From Candidatus Hydrogenedentota bacterium (lineage in GTDB: Bacteria; Hydrogenedentota; Hydrogenedentia; Hydrogenedentales; CAITNO01), in assembly GCA_903893795.1 (NCBI GenBank), contig CAITNO010000123.1:1-64000 (forward strand): a stretch of 64,000 nucleotides of DNA, read 5' to 3'. Numbering within the stretch: position 1 is the first letter of the stretch; every line of letters begins with the position of its first letter. The translations under genes were made by a program, and so were the position numbers. Under the pieces are notes generated by a model. It was not told the DNA's origin and searched no databases. It was given only the letters and a program-made list of their open reading frames with translations. Positions 8,724 through 17,955 of the stretch are shown in pieces.

Positions 8724-9135
8724 GCGCGCTGCACACTCCTGTACTACCCTTTAGAGACCGCCGTCCACCCGTGTGCCTCTGTGCCGGCGGCTGAACTACT
8801 CAACATATATTACCCGCACGTTCCGGACGCCTGCCGTTGCGCAGGAGCAACGGGACCGCCGAAACCTGCAGGGACTTGACGCATATGCACCGCTGTATAC
8901 GGCCCATCTGCCAGGCAGTATTGTAACGCTATCGGTGAATTCATTCAAGATTTGGATTTCTTTCACAATTGGTGCGCCCAATTTCAGCGTTAATGTGGGC
9001 CGTCCGCCTTGAAACCGGCGGCTGAAAGGCCGCGCGGTCGGCATACTTTGTTTTTGGCCTCCCCCTTGTCGAATACTGAATAGGGCCGTTATCACCAGAC
9101 GGTGACCAACGCAGCGCCGCATAGGAGAAGAATAT
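8724..9135. other. Divergent intergenic region
   Basis: 412 bases between the PP2C gene (minus) and the arylsulfatase (plus), with several AT-rich patches around 8800-8815 and 8925-8995. I see no clear sigma-70 promoter, no ORF with domain signal and no hairpin terminator. It probably holds both promoters. Confidence 0.4.
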
Positions 9136-10665
9136 ATGCTCACCAGACGAAGTTTCTTGCAGGGCCTTTCCGCCACGGTGGCCACCCTGATGGCATCAGC
9201 CCGCGCAAAGGCGGCCGACAAAGCCGCCAAGCCGAATATAATCTTCATCCTCAGCGATGATGTCGGTTATGGTGACCTGGTGTGTTACGGCGCGCAGCAC
9301 GTGAAAACACCAAATCTGGACCGGCTTGCCCGTGGCGGCCTGCGTTGCACCGATGCCCATTCCGTCTCCTCCGTCTGCACCCCCTCCCGGTACAGTATCC
9401 TCACCGGCCAGTATGCCTGGCGCAACCCCTTGGGCAACCATATCCTCAGCGGCGTCGAACCCCTCTCCATTGACCCGGCCGCGACCACCACCCCCTCCCT
9501 GCTGAAACAGGCGGGATACGCCACCGGACTGGTCGGAAAATGGCATCTGGGCCTGGGTTCCAAGGAAAAACCCGTAGACTACAACGGCGACATTACCCCC
9601 GGCCCCCTGGACGTGGGCTTCGACTACGCCTACTTCTACGCCGCGACCAACGACCGTGTGCCCTGCGTCTACATAGAAAACCGTCGGGTCGTCGGACTCG
9701 ACCCCGCCGACCCCATCCAGGTCAGCTACAAAGAACCCGTTGGAAACGACCCCACCGGCAAAGAACACCCTGAACTGCTCAAGATAAAGTCGGACCAGTC
9801 CCACTCTCAGACCATTGTGGACGGCATCAGCCGCATCGGCTCCATGTCGGGCGGCAAAGCGGCCCGCTGGGTCGATGAGGACATGGCCGACACCTTCACC
9901 GGCAAGGCCGTGGGATTCATCGAACAGCACAAAGCCGGGCCTTTCTTCCTCTATTTCGCCCCCCAGGACATCCACGAGCCCATGGCCCCCCATTCCCGCT
10001 TCAAGGGCACCAGCACCTGCGGCACCCGCGGTGACGCCATTCACGAACTCGACTGGATTGTGGGCACCATGCTCGACACCCTGGACCGGCTTGGGATTGC
10101 CGACAACACCCTGCTGGTCTTCAGCAGCGACAACGGCGGCGCGCTAAAAGACACCTATGACGACGGCACCAATGCCGAGCACGAAAAGCAGCCCCCCAAC
10201 GGCGTGCTGCGCGGCAGCAAGGGCCAGCTTTACGAGGGTGGCCACCGGATTCCATTGCTGGCCCGCTGGCCCGGCCACATCCCGGCCGGAGCCACTTCCG
10301 ACGCCCTCATAGGCCTCATTGACCTCCTGCCAACCTTCGCCGCCGCCGCAGTAGCACCCGTCTCCAAGGGTGCAGGCCCGGACAGCGTAAATGTGCTCCC
10401 CGCACTGCTGGCCGGGGACGGCGCGGTCTCGCCCCGCCAAACGCTCGTCCTGCACACCAACGGAAACGGCCCCCTCGGCCTGCGCAAAGGCCCCTGGATG
10501 CTCGTAGCCCACAGCCGCGACGACTTCCAGAACGCCGAACTCTACAATTTGAAAGACGACCTGCCGGAGGAAAAGAACCTTGCCAGGGAGAACCCGGAGA
10601 AGAAACTGGAATTGATAACGTTGTTGCAGGATGAAATGACAAATGGCGGGAAGACCCACCAGTGA
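9136..10665 (+). CDS. Arylsulfatase, Cys-type, probable Tat export
   Basis: 509 residues, type I sulfatase family. The N-terminus TRRSFLQGL is a Tat twin-arginine motif followed by a hydrophobic stretch and AKA cleavage region. ILSDDVGYGDL holds the metal-binding Asp pair (41-42). Cys81 in CTPSR is the residue oxidised to formylglycine, and GKWHLG and SSDNGG follow in the usual order. It hydrolyses sulfate esters, probably of a carbohydrate. Cys rather than Ser in the motif is compatible with activation by the anaerobic sulfatase-maturating enzyme at 45858. The ATG has AGGAG eight bases upstream. Its stop overlaps the next start (TGATG), indicating an operon. Confidence 0.95.
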   Translation: MLTRRSFLQGLSATVATLMASARAKAADKAAKPNIIFILSDDVGYGDLVCYGAQHVKTPNLDRLARGGLRCTDAHSVSSVCTPSRYSILTGQYAWRNPLGNHILSGVEPLSIDPAATTTPSLLKQAGYATGLVGKWHLGLGSKEKPVDYNGDITPGPLDVGFDYAYFYAATNDRVPCVYIENRRVVGLDPADPIQVSYKEPVGNDPTGKEHPELLKIKSDQSHSQTIVDGISRIGSMSGGKAARWVDEDMADTFTGKAVGFIEQHKAGPFFLYFAPQDIHEPMAPHSRFKGTSTCGTRGDAIHELDWIVGTMLDTLDRLGIADNTLLVFSSDNGGALKDTYDDGTNAEHEKQPPNGVLRGSKGQLYEGGHRIPLLARWPGHIPAGATSDALIGLIDLLPTFAAAAVAPVSKGAGPDSVNVLPALLAGDGAVSPRQTLVLHTNGNGPLGLRKGPWMLVAHSRDDFQNAELYNLKDDLPEEKNLARENPEKKLELITLLQDEMTNGGKTHQ

Positions 10666-13016
10666 TGCACGTACAGGCCCCAACCAGACTAGAACATGCT
10701 GTAGCGGCTACAGGGAACCTGTTGGTACTCCTTCTGGCGTGCTTGGTGTTGACTTGCAGGTGTGCACTGGCAGAATCAGCGCAATCAGTCCTGCCCGAGG
10801 GTGACGCGCGTTCTGCGCTGGCCGCGCCCTATTTTCCGGACCGCCTCCACGAATTCGTGTGGCGCAATTGGGACGCCGTGGCACCGGCAAAACTGGCCCA
10901 GGTCGTCGGCGCCTCCGAGGCGGAGATAAAAGCGGTGGCCGGGTCCATGGGACTACCCCGTGAGGTCGTTGTGTCGCCCGACATGCTGAAACGGGGCTAT
11001 GTCACTCTCATCCGGCGCAACTGGCACCTGCTGCCCTATGACCAGTTGCTCACGCTGCTGGACATGCCCCCGGAGCGCCTCTCTGTCATGCTGCGCGAGG
11101 ATGACTTTCTCTGGGTTAAGTTGGGGCGGGTAAAGCCCCAATGCGCGCCCTTGCGCTACACCCCGCCCGATGAGGCGGCACAGCGCCGCGCCGCCGAAGT
11201 TCGCCAGGTGGTGGACCAGGATTTCGGCGATGAATTGGGGCGTCCCGCCGAGCCCCGCTTCGATTTCGTCCGCAAACTCACGAACCCTCTCCCCCATCTT
11301 GTTCCGCCCGTTTTGGCGTCCGACGCTCCGGAAATGCCGAGAATCGTCTATTCCTATGTCGCCGTGTACGGCGACCCGCTGATGAATCCCGATCTGAACC
11401 CCTACCCGGACGGGCTGTTGCAGCGTCTTGCCAATACCGGCATCAACGGAGTGTGGCTTCAGGCGCTCCTGCGCGACCTGGCACCGGGCGGAGAAGTCTT
11501 TCCCGAATTTGGCGTTGGCCAGGAAACGCGGCTCGCCAATCTCCGCGAACTGGTCGAACGCGCCAGGAAGTTTGGCATCGGCGTCTATCTCTACATCAAC
11601 GAACCGCGCGCCATGCCCCTTGCCTTTTTCAAGGACCGGCCTGAACTCAGCGGTGTGCGCGAAACCGAACTGGCCGCCCTGTGTACTTCCCAGCCCGCCG
11701 TGAGGCAGTGGATGGGCGATGCCCTGGCCCACATTTTCACCGCCGTGCCGGGCCTGGCGGGCGTCTATGCCATCACCGCCTCAGAAAACCTCACCAACTG
11801 CGTCTCCCACGGCGATGCCGCAGGTTGTCCGCGCTGCAAGGACCGGACCGACACGGACATTCTAACCGAGGTCGTCGGCGTCATCGAGGAAGGTGTGCAC
11901 CGGGGCAGTCCCAAGGCCCGGGTCCTCATCTCCGACTGGGGCTGGCGCGGCCACGGTGACGCGCGGGAAATCATAGCCCGCCTGCCCAAAAAGGTCTGGC
12001 TCATGTCCGTGAGTGAATGGGGCCTGCCCATCGAGCGTGGCGGCATTAAAAGCACCGTCGGCGAATATTCCATCTCCTCCGTCGGCCCCGGACCGCGCGC
12101 CCTCCCCCACTGGAGAACAGCCAAGGACGGTGGACTCAATATCGGCGCCGAGATACAGTTCAACAACACCTGCGAAATTGCCAGCATCCCCTACCTGCCC
12201 GTCATGGACCTCGTGGCCGAGCACTGCCAGCGCCTGCTGGAATCGGCCCACCCGCAGGCCATGCTCATCGGCTGGACCATGGGCGGCCACCCCTCGCCCA
12301 ATCTTGAAGTGGTCCGCGAGATGTACCGCATGGCCGAACCAACCGCTGAAAAAGTCCTCGACAAACTGGCCTTGGAACGTTTCGGCGCCCAAGGCGCACC
12401 CCATGCCCGCAAGGCGTGGTCCATGATGAGCGCTGCCTTCCGCGAGTATCCCTTTAACATTGGCGTAGTCTACACCTGCCCGGTGCAGTGCGGTCCGGCA
12501 AACCCCCTCTACCCCGTCAAGACGGGATACAGCGCCACCATGTGGGGCATGCCCTACGACGACCTGACCGGCTGGCGCGGACCCTATCCGCCCGACATCT
12601 TTGCGGCGCAGTTTGAAAAGGTGGCCCAGGGCTGGCAGCCCGGCATCGCCGAGTTGCAGGCTGCCGCAGACGCCGCGCCCGCGGAACAGCGCGACGCAGT
12701 GCAAACAGACCTGCGCTTTGCCCGCGCCGCCGCCATCCATTTCCAATCCGTGGCAAATCAGGCACGCTGCGTCGCCGCGCGGGACACCCTGGCTGAAACG
12801 GGACAAAACCTCCCGCCCGAAGAGCGCCAGCGCCTAAAGGCCGACTATCGAAAAGCGGTCCAATCCGAAATCACACTGGCCCGCCAACTCTTCACCCTCT
12901 CCCGCGAAGACTCCCGCATCGGGTTTGAACCCTCCTGCCAGTATTTCTACCTGCCCCTCGACCTCGTGGAAAAGGTGGTCAACTGCCGCTGGTTACTCAA
13001 GCAGATCGGAGAATAG
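10665..13016 (+). CDS. Large secreted protein, GHL-like, coupled to sulfatase
   Basis: 783 residues with a hydrophobic N-terminal signal or anchor (LLVLLLACLVLTC at about 18-30). Residues about 60-150 contain two similar helical units (RNWDAVAPAKLAQVVGASEA and RNWHLLPYDQLLTLLDMPPE). The middle has TIM-barrel-like features: INGVWLQALLRDL, FGIGVYLYINEPRAMP, GVYAITASEN, ARVLISDWGWRGHGD and MLIGWTMGGHPSPN. A C-P-R-C pair follows the ITASEN segment. I read this as a probable glycoside hydrolase of unassigned family acting with the sulfatase, but no catalytic pair can be named. The ATG overlaps the sulfatase stop (TGATG at 10663-10667); a GTG three bases upstream is an alternative start. Confidence 0.65.
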   Translation: MHVQAPTRLEHAVAATGNLLVLLLACLVLTCRCALAESAQSVLPEGDARSALAAPYFPDRLHEFVWRNWDAVAPAKLAQVVGASEAEIKAVAGSMGLPREVVVSPDMLKRGYVTLIRRNWHLLPYDQLLTLLDMPPERLSVMLREDDFLWVKLGRVKPQCAPLRYTPPDEAAQRRAAEVRQVVDQDFGDELGRPAEPRFDFVRKLTNPLPHLVPPVLASDAPEMPRIVYSYVAVYGDPLMNPDLNPYPDGLLQRLANTGINGVWLQALLRDLAPGGEVFPEFGVGQETRLANLRELVERARKFGIGVYLYINEPRAMPLAFFKDRPELSGVRETELAALCTSQPAVRQWMGDALAHIFTAVPGLAGVYAITASENLTNCVSHGDAAGCPRCKDRTDTDILTEVVGVIEEGVHRGSPKARVLISDWGWRGHGDAREIIARLPKKVWLMSVSEWGLPIERGGIKSTVGEYSISSVGPGPRALPHWRTAKDGGLNIGAEIQFNNTCEIASIPYLPVMDLVAEHCQRLLESAHPQAMLIGWTMGGHPSPNLEVVREMYRMAEPTAEKVLDKLALERFGAQGAPHARKAWSMMSAAFREYPFNIGVVYTCPVQCGPANPLYPVKTGYSATMWGMPYDDLTGWRGPYPPDIFAAQFEKVAQGWQPGIAELQAAADAAPAEQRDAVQTDLRFARAAAIHFQSVANQARCVAARDTLAETGQNLPPEERQRLKADYRKAVQSEITLARQLFTLSREDSRIGFEPSCQYFYLPLDLVEKVVNCRWLLKQIGE

Positions 13017-13066
13017 CCTACGTCAATCGCCTCACTCCATACCCTATAACAACAGCGGCGCGCCCC

Positions 13067-13230
13067 ACTCTTGATCCCGGAGTGTCACTCTTGGCCCCGG
13101 AAGACCACACAACATCGGCACGCCATACTCTTGGCCCCGGAGGGGTCACACAATAATAGCCACGGGTGGAGCGAAGCGGAAACCATGGTAAAGATACGAT
13201 CCGGCCCGTCCCCGCAGGGGGCGAACAGCA
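13067..13230 (+). repeat. Dispersed GGCCCCGAAGGGG-type repeat, copy 1
   Basis: Three short units, ACTCTTG(A/G)(T/C)CCCGG, at 13067-13080, 13087-13100 and 13127-13140. The last continues as AGGGGTCACACAATAATAGC and runs on to CCCGTCCCCGCAGGGGGCGA at 13205. The whole stretch from 13126 matches 33486-33586 in order and spacing at many positions. A pyrimidine-rich run of TCCTTTGTCC-like units follows at 13248-13280. It fills most of the 312-base gap between the gene ending at 13016 and the methyltransferase. Confidence 0.75.
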
Positions 13231-13328
13231 GGCCGGGACAACATTCCGTCCTTCGTCCTTTGTCCTTCGTCTTTTGTCCACCCCACCCATTTCCTGGCCT
13301 CCGCAAACCCTATGCTATACTTCACCGC

Positions 13329-14099
13329 ATGAAGCCCAGACACCTCATCACACGGCCGCTTCGTCGCCTCCTGCAGTTCGCGGGATACGATGTCGTGCCG
13401 CGCGCTTCCCTGCAACCGCACTCCGGGCTTCCGTCAGATTTCTCCGCCCAGGATGGGGACGACTTCCGCTTCGTGCAGCCCTATACCCTCGTGCTGCCCG
13501 AGCGCATTTACACGCAAACCCGGGCCATTGAATACATCATTCAACACGGCATTCCCGGAGCACTCGTGGAATGCGGCACCTGGAAAGGCGGCTCGTCCAT
13601 GGCCATGGCGCGCGCGCTAAAGCGTCAGGGCGTGACCGACAGGGACCTCTATCTCTTCGACCTCTACGCCAACAACTGGCCCACCCCGACCGAATACGAC
13701 GTGCATAACGGACAAAGCGCGCTCCAGCAGGTTCGGGAAGGCTATGAGGTGCCTCCCGAACACATCTACTCGCTCGATGACGTAAAGCGGAACATGGGAC
13801 TGGTCGGCTATTCGGAAGAGCGCACCCACTATGTGATGGGCTCCGTCATGGACACCCTGCCCGCCCACGCCCCCGACCGGATTGCCCTGCTGCGGTTGGA
13901 CACGGACTTCTATGAGTCCACGCTGCACGAACTGGTTCATTTGTATCCACGTCTCGTTTCGGGCGGTGTGCTCATCATCGATGATTACGGGGATTGGGAG
14001 GGTTCGCGCAAGGCAACCGATGAATACCTTGCCGCGCACAATATTCCCCTATGTTTGATCAGGGTTGACGTCGGTGCCCGCATGGCTGTGAAGCCGTAA
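13329..14099 (+). CDS. TylF/MycF-type SAM-dependent methyltransferase
   Basis: 256 residues. LVECGTWKGGSSMAMA is the SAM-binding loop, followed by DLYLFDLYANNWPTPTEYD, then LLRLDTDFYESTLHELVHLYP and GGVLIIDDYGDWEG, the acidic metal and SAM motifs typical of the macrocin O-methyltransferase family. The family methylates sugar hydroxyls in antibiotics and also occurs in surface polysaccharide loci; the substrate here is unknown. I chose the ATG at 13329; the same frame stays open upstream to 13071 but crosses the repeat region. It is followed within 51 bases by the phosphoesterase gene on the same strand. Confidence 0.85.
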   Translation: MKPRHLITRPLRRLLQFAGYDVVPRASLQPHSGLPSDFSAQDGDDFRFVQPYTLVLPERIYTQTRAIEYIIQHGIPGALVECGTWKGGSSMAMARALKRQGVTDRDLYLFDLYANNWPTPTEYDVHNGQSALQQVREGYEVPPEHIYSLDDVKRNMGLVGYSEERTHYVMGSVMDTLPAHAPDRIALLRLDTDFYESTLHELVHLYPRLVSGGVLIIDDYGDWEGSRKATDEYLAAHNIPLCLIRVDVGARMAVKP

Positions 14100-14149
14100 G
14101 AGGAACCATGCCGTGCACCGTGTCTCTATGCAGTAAGAGGATGTCCTTC

Positions 14150-15967
14150 ATGAACAAGTCATGTCAGTCCGTTGCAAAGAGTGCAATGTTGATGGCCGCC
14201 GTCTTCCATGCCGCCCTGTGTGCTGCGGCCGAAACGCCCATACTGGAACGTTCCTTGGCAAGTCTCGAAAAGGCGCCGCCTGCCTGCGCCGATGATTTCA
14301 CCTTTATCGTGACCGGTGATTCCCATTCAAACCGCCAGTTGGTCTACCAGACGGACATGTTCAAGAAGATGATTCAGGAATGGAACCTCCTTCAGCCCGC
14401 GCTGGTGGTGGAGGTGGGCGATCTGGTGCTGGGCGGTTCGGCCGACAACGTACCCCAGCAGTGGGACCTTTTCGGGCAGGTCATAGGCGCCTGCAAGCCG
14501 CCCTATTTCTCCGCGCCCGGCAACCATGACATCTCCGATGCCGCTTCCGAAAAGCTCTGGCTGGAGCGCATGGGGCCGACCTACTATGCGTTCAACTGCG
14601 GCAATTCCCGCTTCATTGTGCTCGACAGCGAGGAGGTTGACGCGCCCGACCGCCTTTCCGACACGCAGGTGGCATGGTTCAAGCACGAACTGGAATCTAC
14701 CCGCGCCACCAATATCTTCGTCTTCATGCACCAGCCCTACTTCACCGACGAGGCGGACCCGCGCGCGGGCGATGAAATCTGGGAACGGCGCTGGAAATAC
14801 CTCGCCGACGTGATGCACGGCCATCCGGTGCGGGCCTTCTTCACGGGACACATCCACCTCTACCGCGATTTCGGCGTCCGCGACGGCGTCCACTACGTCA
14901 TCGCAGGCGGTGCTGCCTCGCTCGGCAGCGGTTCCGGTCCGGACGGCCGCTTCAACCACTACCTCCTCGTGCGCGTGCGCGGCGGGGATGTCACCTGGAC
15001 GGTCATCAAGCCCGGGGCGGTGCTGCCCTCCGATGTCGCCACCAACGAGTACGCCATGGAAATGACCGACATACAGCGTCGGCTCATTTACTGCGAGGAG
15101 ATTCCCGTTCCACTGGGGCAGTCGCTCGACCGCGACATCACCATCCGCATCGAGAATCCTTTTGACAAACCCTTTGACTCGTCCCTCTCCTGGGATGTCC
15201 CCGGCGGCTGGAAAGTGGAGCCCCTCTCCCGCGATTACCATGTCGATGCCAACGGAAAGACGGAACTGGTCTTTCATGTGAGCGCCGATGGACCCGGTGC
15301 GGTGCGTTTCCCCGTGCCCAAATACAAAACCCGGTATGTGAACACCAAATACGGCCAGCCAGCCGACATTACCTCAGAATTGCCGCTCGTGCCCGTGGCC
15401 GAGGCCACCCCCGCCCCCGGTTCCGTGAAGATTGACGGCCTGCTGGATGAGTGGACCACGGCCAAACCCATTCCGGTGGACTATCCCTCGGGTTTTGAAA
15501 AGGGCAAGTACGACCCCACAGACCTGAGCGGCCAATGCCGGATTATGTATGACGACACCCACCTGTACGTCTCCTTCGACATAGCAGACAATGACCACTG
15601 CCAGCCCTATGCGGGTGACATTGTGTGGCTCGGAGACGCCGTGGAACTGGGCATCAACCGCTGGGGCTGGGGCTTCTCGCTCACCAAGGCCGGCCCCGAA
15701 GTGTTCCTGTACAAGGGCGGGGAGAACAGCTCCGCCGAGACCGTGAACCGGGACGTGCCGCTGGCCGTGCACCGCGAGTCCGGCCATACCGTCTATGAGG
15801 CTGCCTTCCCCATTGCCCTGACCGGACCGCTCACCCTCAAGGCGGGGGCCGATTTCCGCTTCCGAGCGCAGGTCGCCGATTTGGACGATTCCGGCGCCAA
15901 GCACAGCCTCTCCCTGGCCCCCGGAGGCGACTGGTCCGCCGGCATAAAGATAGTGCTCACCCGGTAA
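14150..15967 (+). CDS. Secreted metallophosphoesterase with C-terminal CBM9-like domain
   Basis: 605 residues with a signal peptide (cleavage near LCAAAE). Residues about 30-280 are a calcineurin-type phosphoesterase: FIVTGDSHSN, VVEVGDLVLGG, FSAPGNHDISD, VFMHQPYF and FFTGHIHLYRDFG give the D-H, GD, GNHD, H and GHxH metal ligands. A middle beta domain follows (about 300-410). The end (VKIDGLLDEWTTAKPIPVDY to the C-terminus) has the DGxxDEW opening of CBM9-like (DOMON-type) carbohydrate-binding domains. It probably removes phosphate from a polymer or glycan in the periplasm or outside. The start at 14150 has AGAGG at 14136-14140; an upstream ATG at 14108 would put 14 residues before the signal peptide. 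Confidence 0.85.
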   Translation: MNKSCQSVAKSAMLMAAVFHAALCAAAETPILERSLASLEKAPPACADDFTFIVTGDSHSNRQLVYQTDMFKKMIQEWNLLQPALVVEVGDLVLGGSADNVPQQWDLFGQVIGACKPPYFSAPGNHDISDAASEKLWLERMGPTYYAFNCGNSRFIVLDSEEVDAPDRLSDTQVAWFKHELESTRATNIFVFMHQPYFTDEADPRAGDEIWERRWKYLADVMHGHPVRAFFTGHIHLYRDFGVRDGVHYVIAGGAASLGSGSGPDGRFNHYLLVRVRGGDVTWTVIKPGAVLPSDVATNEYAMEMTDIQRRLIYCEEIPVPLGQSLDRDITIRIENPFDKPFDSSLSWDVPGGWKVEPLSRDYHVDANGKTELVFHVSADGPGAVRFPVPKYKTRYVNTKYGQPADITSELPLVPVAEATPAPGSVKIDGLLDEWTTAKPIPVDYPSGFEKGKYDPTDLSGQCRIMYDDTHLYVSFDIADNDHCQPYAGDIVWLGDAVELGINRWGWGFSLTKAGPEVFLYKGGENSSAETVNRDVPLAVHRESGHTVYEAAFPIALTGPLTLKAGADFRFRAQVADLDDSGAKHSLSLAPGGDWSAGIKIVLTR

Positions 15968-16003
15968 GCACCGGCAACCGCACCGTCCATTGGAAAGGCC
16001 TGC

Positions 16004-17728
16004 ATGTTAAAGCCACGGGTAGCGATTCGCACCGGCCTTTTGGGCCGCCTGGAAAGAGCATTGCCCGGTGTCGCCATGCTCCGCGGCTACCGCCGCGAAT
16101 GGCTCCGTGCGGACCTGCAGGCAGGCATCGCCGTGTGCGTGGTCATGATTCCCTCGGTCATTGCCTACGCCAATCTCCTGGGCATTCCACCCCAGCACGG
16201 GCTCTATGCGGCCCTCCTGGCGCTGCTCGTCTACCCGCTCTTTTGCAGTTCACGGCAGGTTATCGTCGGGCCTGACATTGCCATCACCCTGCTGATAGCC
16301 GCAGCCGTGGCTCCCCTGGCAGCAGGCGACCCCGCACGGGCTGCCGCGCTGGCCGCCGCCGTGGCACTGCTGAGCGGTCTCCTGTTGCTGCTCGGTGCCC
16401 GTGCCAAAATGGACGCGGCGGCCGATTTGCTGTCCAAGCCCGTGCTGGTCGGATACATGTCCGGCGCCGCGCTGACGCTCATGGCCTCGCAGTTTGGCGT
16501 GCTCTTCGCCGTGCCGCTGAAACAAAGGGACTTCTTTCCGCGCCTCATTGAACTCTTGCCAAGACTCCCCCAAACCCATTTGCCCACGCTGGTACTTGGA
16601 TTGGGTTTGCTCGCCCTGCTGATGCTGCTGCGCCGTTTCGCCCCGCGCGTACCGGGCGCTTTGACGGTCTTCGTTCTTGTGCTCGCCGCATCCCTGGTGC
16701 TCAAACCCGAGGACTACGGCATTGCCGTGATCGGCGCATTGCCCGTCGGACTGCCCCGCTTCTCCTTCCCAAGCGATGCGCTTCGCCACATTCAGGCCCT
16801 TCTGCCCGCCGCCCTCGGCGTGGCGCTGCTCACCTATACCGAGGGCATATTGCTGGCGCGCGCCTTCGCGGCCAAAAACGGCTACGAAGTCGATGCAAAG
16901 CGCGAACTGGTCGCGCTGGGTCTGGCCGACATGGCCACAGGCCTCTTCCAGGGCTTTTCCGTCACCGGAAGCCAGGCGCGCACCACGATCAACGACAGTT
17001 CCGGCGGAAAGACCCAGGTGGCGAGCCTCGCGGCCGCCGCCGCACTGGCACTGTTCCTCCTCTTCTTCACACCGCTCATCGCGCGGGTGCCGCAGGTTGC
17101 CCTCTCGGCCATTCTCCTCCAGGCCGGTTTCGGGCTCGTCCAGTTCGACGTGATGAAACGAATACACCAGCTCTACCCGCGCGCCGGACTCACGGCTGGG
17201 CTCACCGTGCTGGGCGTGCTCGTGGCCGGCGTGGTGCCCGGCATACTCATTGGCATCATGGCCTCCCTCATCGACATGATCAACCGCGTGTCACGCCCAC
17301 CCGACGCCGTCCTGCAGCTCGTGCCCGGCCACGGCTATCACGACGTGGGCGAGGTCTGGCTCGCCCAGACCGTGCCCGGCCTCATCGCCTACCGTTTCTA
17401 CGCCCCGCTGGTCTTTTCCAACATCGGCCATTTCGTCGCCCGTGTCCGCGAACTCGTCGCCGCGAGCCCCAATCCCGTCCAATGGTTTCTCCTCGACGCC
17501 CAGGCCATCACCGACATCGACGTGACGGCCCTCGATGCCCTCCAGCAGTTGGAAACGGAATTGCGCCGCCAGGGCATTGCCCTCAAGATGGCCCGGGCCA
17601 ACCGCCCCCTGCGCGAAATCCTCGCCCGCACCGGCATCACCACCGAGATAGGCCAGGAAAGTTTCTTTCCCTCCGTCCACGACGGCGTCGCCGCATTTCA
17701 GGAGCAGGCCCGGCGAAAAGCCCCTTAA
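16004..17728 (+). CDS. SulP-family anion/sulfate permease with STAS domain
   Basis: 574 residues. About 10-12 hydrophobic segments follow the SulP pattern: the opening DLQAGIAVCVVMIPSVIAYA, GLYAALLALLVYPLF, then SSRQVIVGPDIAITLL, and KPVLVGYMSGAALTLMASQF. Residues about 440-565 are a cytoplasmic STAS domain (WFLLDAQAITDIDVTALDAL). The family imports sulfate, bicarbonate or dicarboxylates by proton or sodium coupling. Neighbouring sulfatase genes make sulfate plausible but do not prove it. It starts 36 bases after the phosphoesterase stop on the same strand, with no clear promoter in between. Confidence 0.93.
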   Translation: MLKPRVAIRTGLLGRLERALPGVAMLRGYRREWLRADLQAGIAVCVVMIPSVIAYANLLGIPPQHGLYAALLALLVYPLFCSSRQVIVGPDIAITLLIAAAVAPLAAGDPARAAALAAAVALLSGLLLLLGARAKMDAAADLLSKPVLVGYMSGAALTLMASQFGVLFAVPLKQRDFFPRLIELLPRLPQTHLPTLVLGLGLLALLMLLRRFAPRVPGALTVFVLVLAASLVLKPEDYGIAVIGALPVGLPRFSFPSDALRHIQALLPAALGVALLTYTEGILLARAFAAKNGYEVDAKRELVALGLADMATGLFQGFSVTGSQARTTINDSSGGKTQVASLAAAAALALFLLFFTPLIARVPQVALSAILLQAGFGLVQFDVMKRIHQLYPRAGLTAGLTVLGVLVAGVVPGILIGIMASLIDMINRVSRPPDAVLQLVPGHGYHDVGEVWLAQTVPGLIAYRFYAPLVFSNIGHFVARVRELVAASPNPVQWFLLDAQAITDIDVTALDALQQLETELRRQGIALKMARANRPLREILARTGITTEIGQESFFPSVHDGVAAFQEQARRKAP

Positions 17729-17955
17729 GTCTGGCCGGTTCCGCCAGCGCATGGAAGAAGGCTGCCAATCGGTGGGCCGGGCATCCCATCGCCTCGAATT
17801 GCCGTGTTGGACGACACAAGAACAGGAATGAAGGGATGGATGCAGTTCTGGCACAATGTCATAGTCGTCATCAGGACCTGTGGGTTACGGCTGAGTCCGG
17901 CAGATTCAATGCTGCGCGGAAATGTAAAGTATGGAAGTAGTGAGGAGAAATCCGG

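Noticed and set aside
13071..13328. N-terminal extension of the TylF-type methyltransferase
   Set aside because: The open frame crosses the dispersed repeat and a pyrimidine-rich run; the family-like sequence starts at the ATG at 13329.
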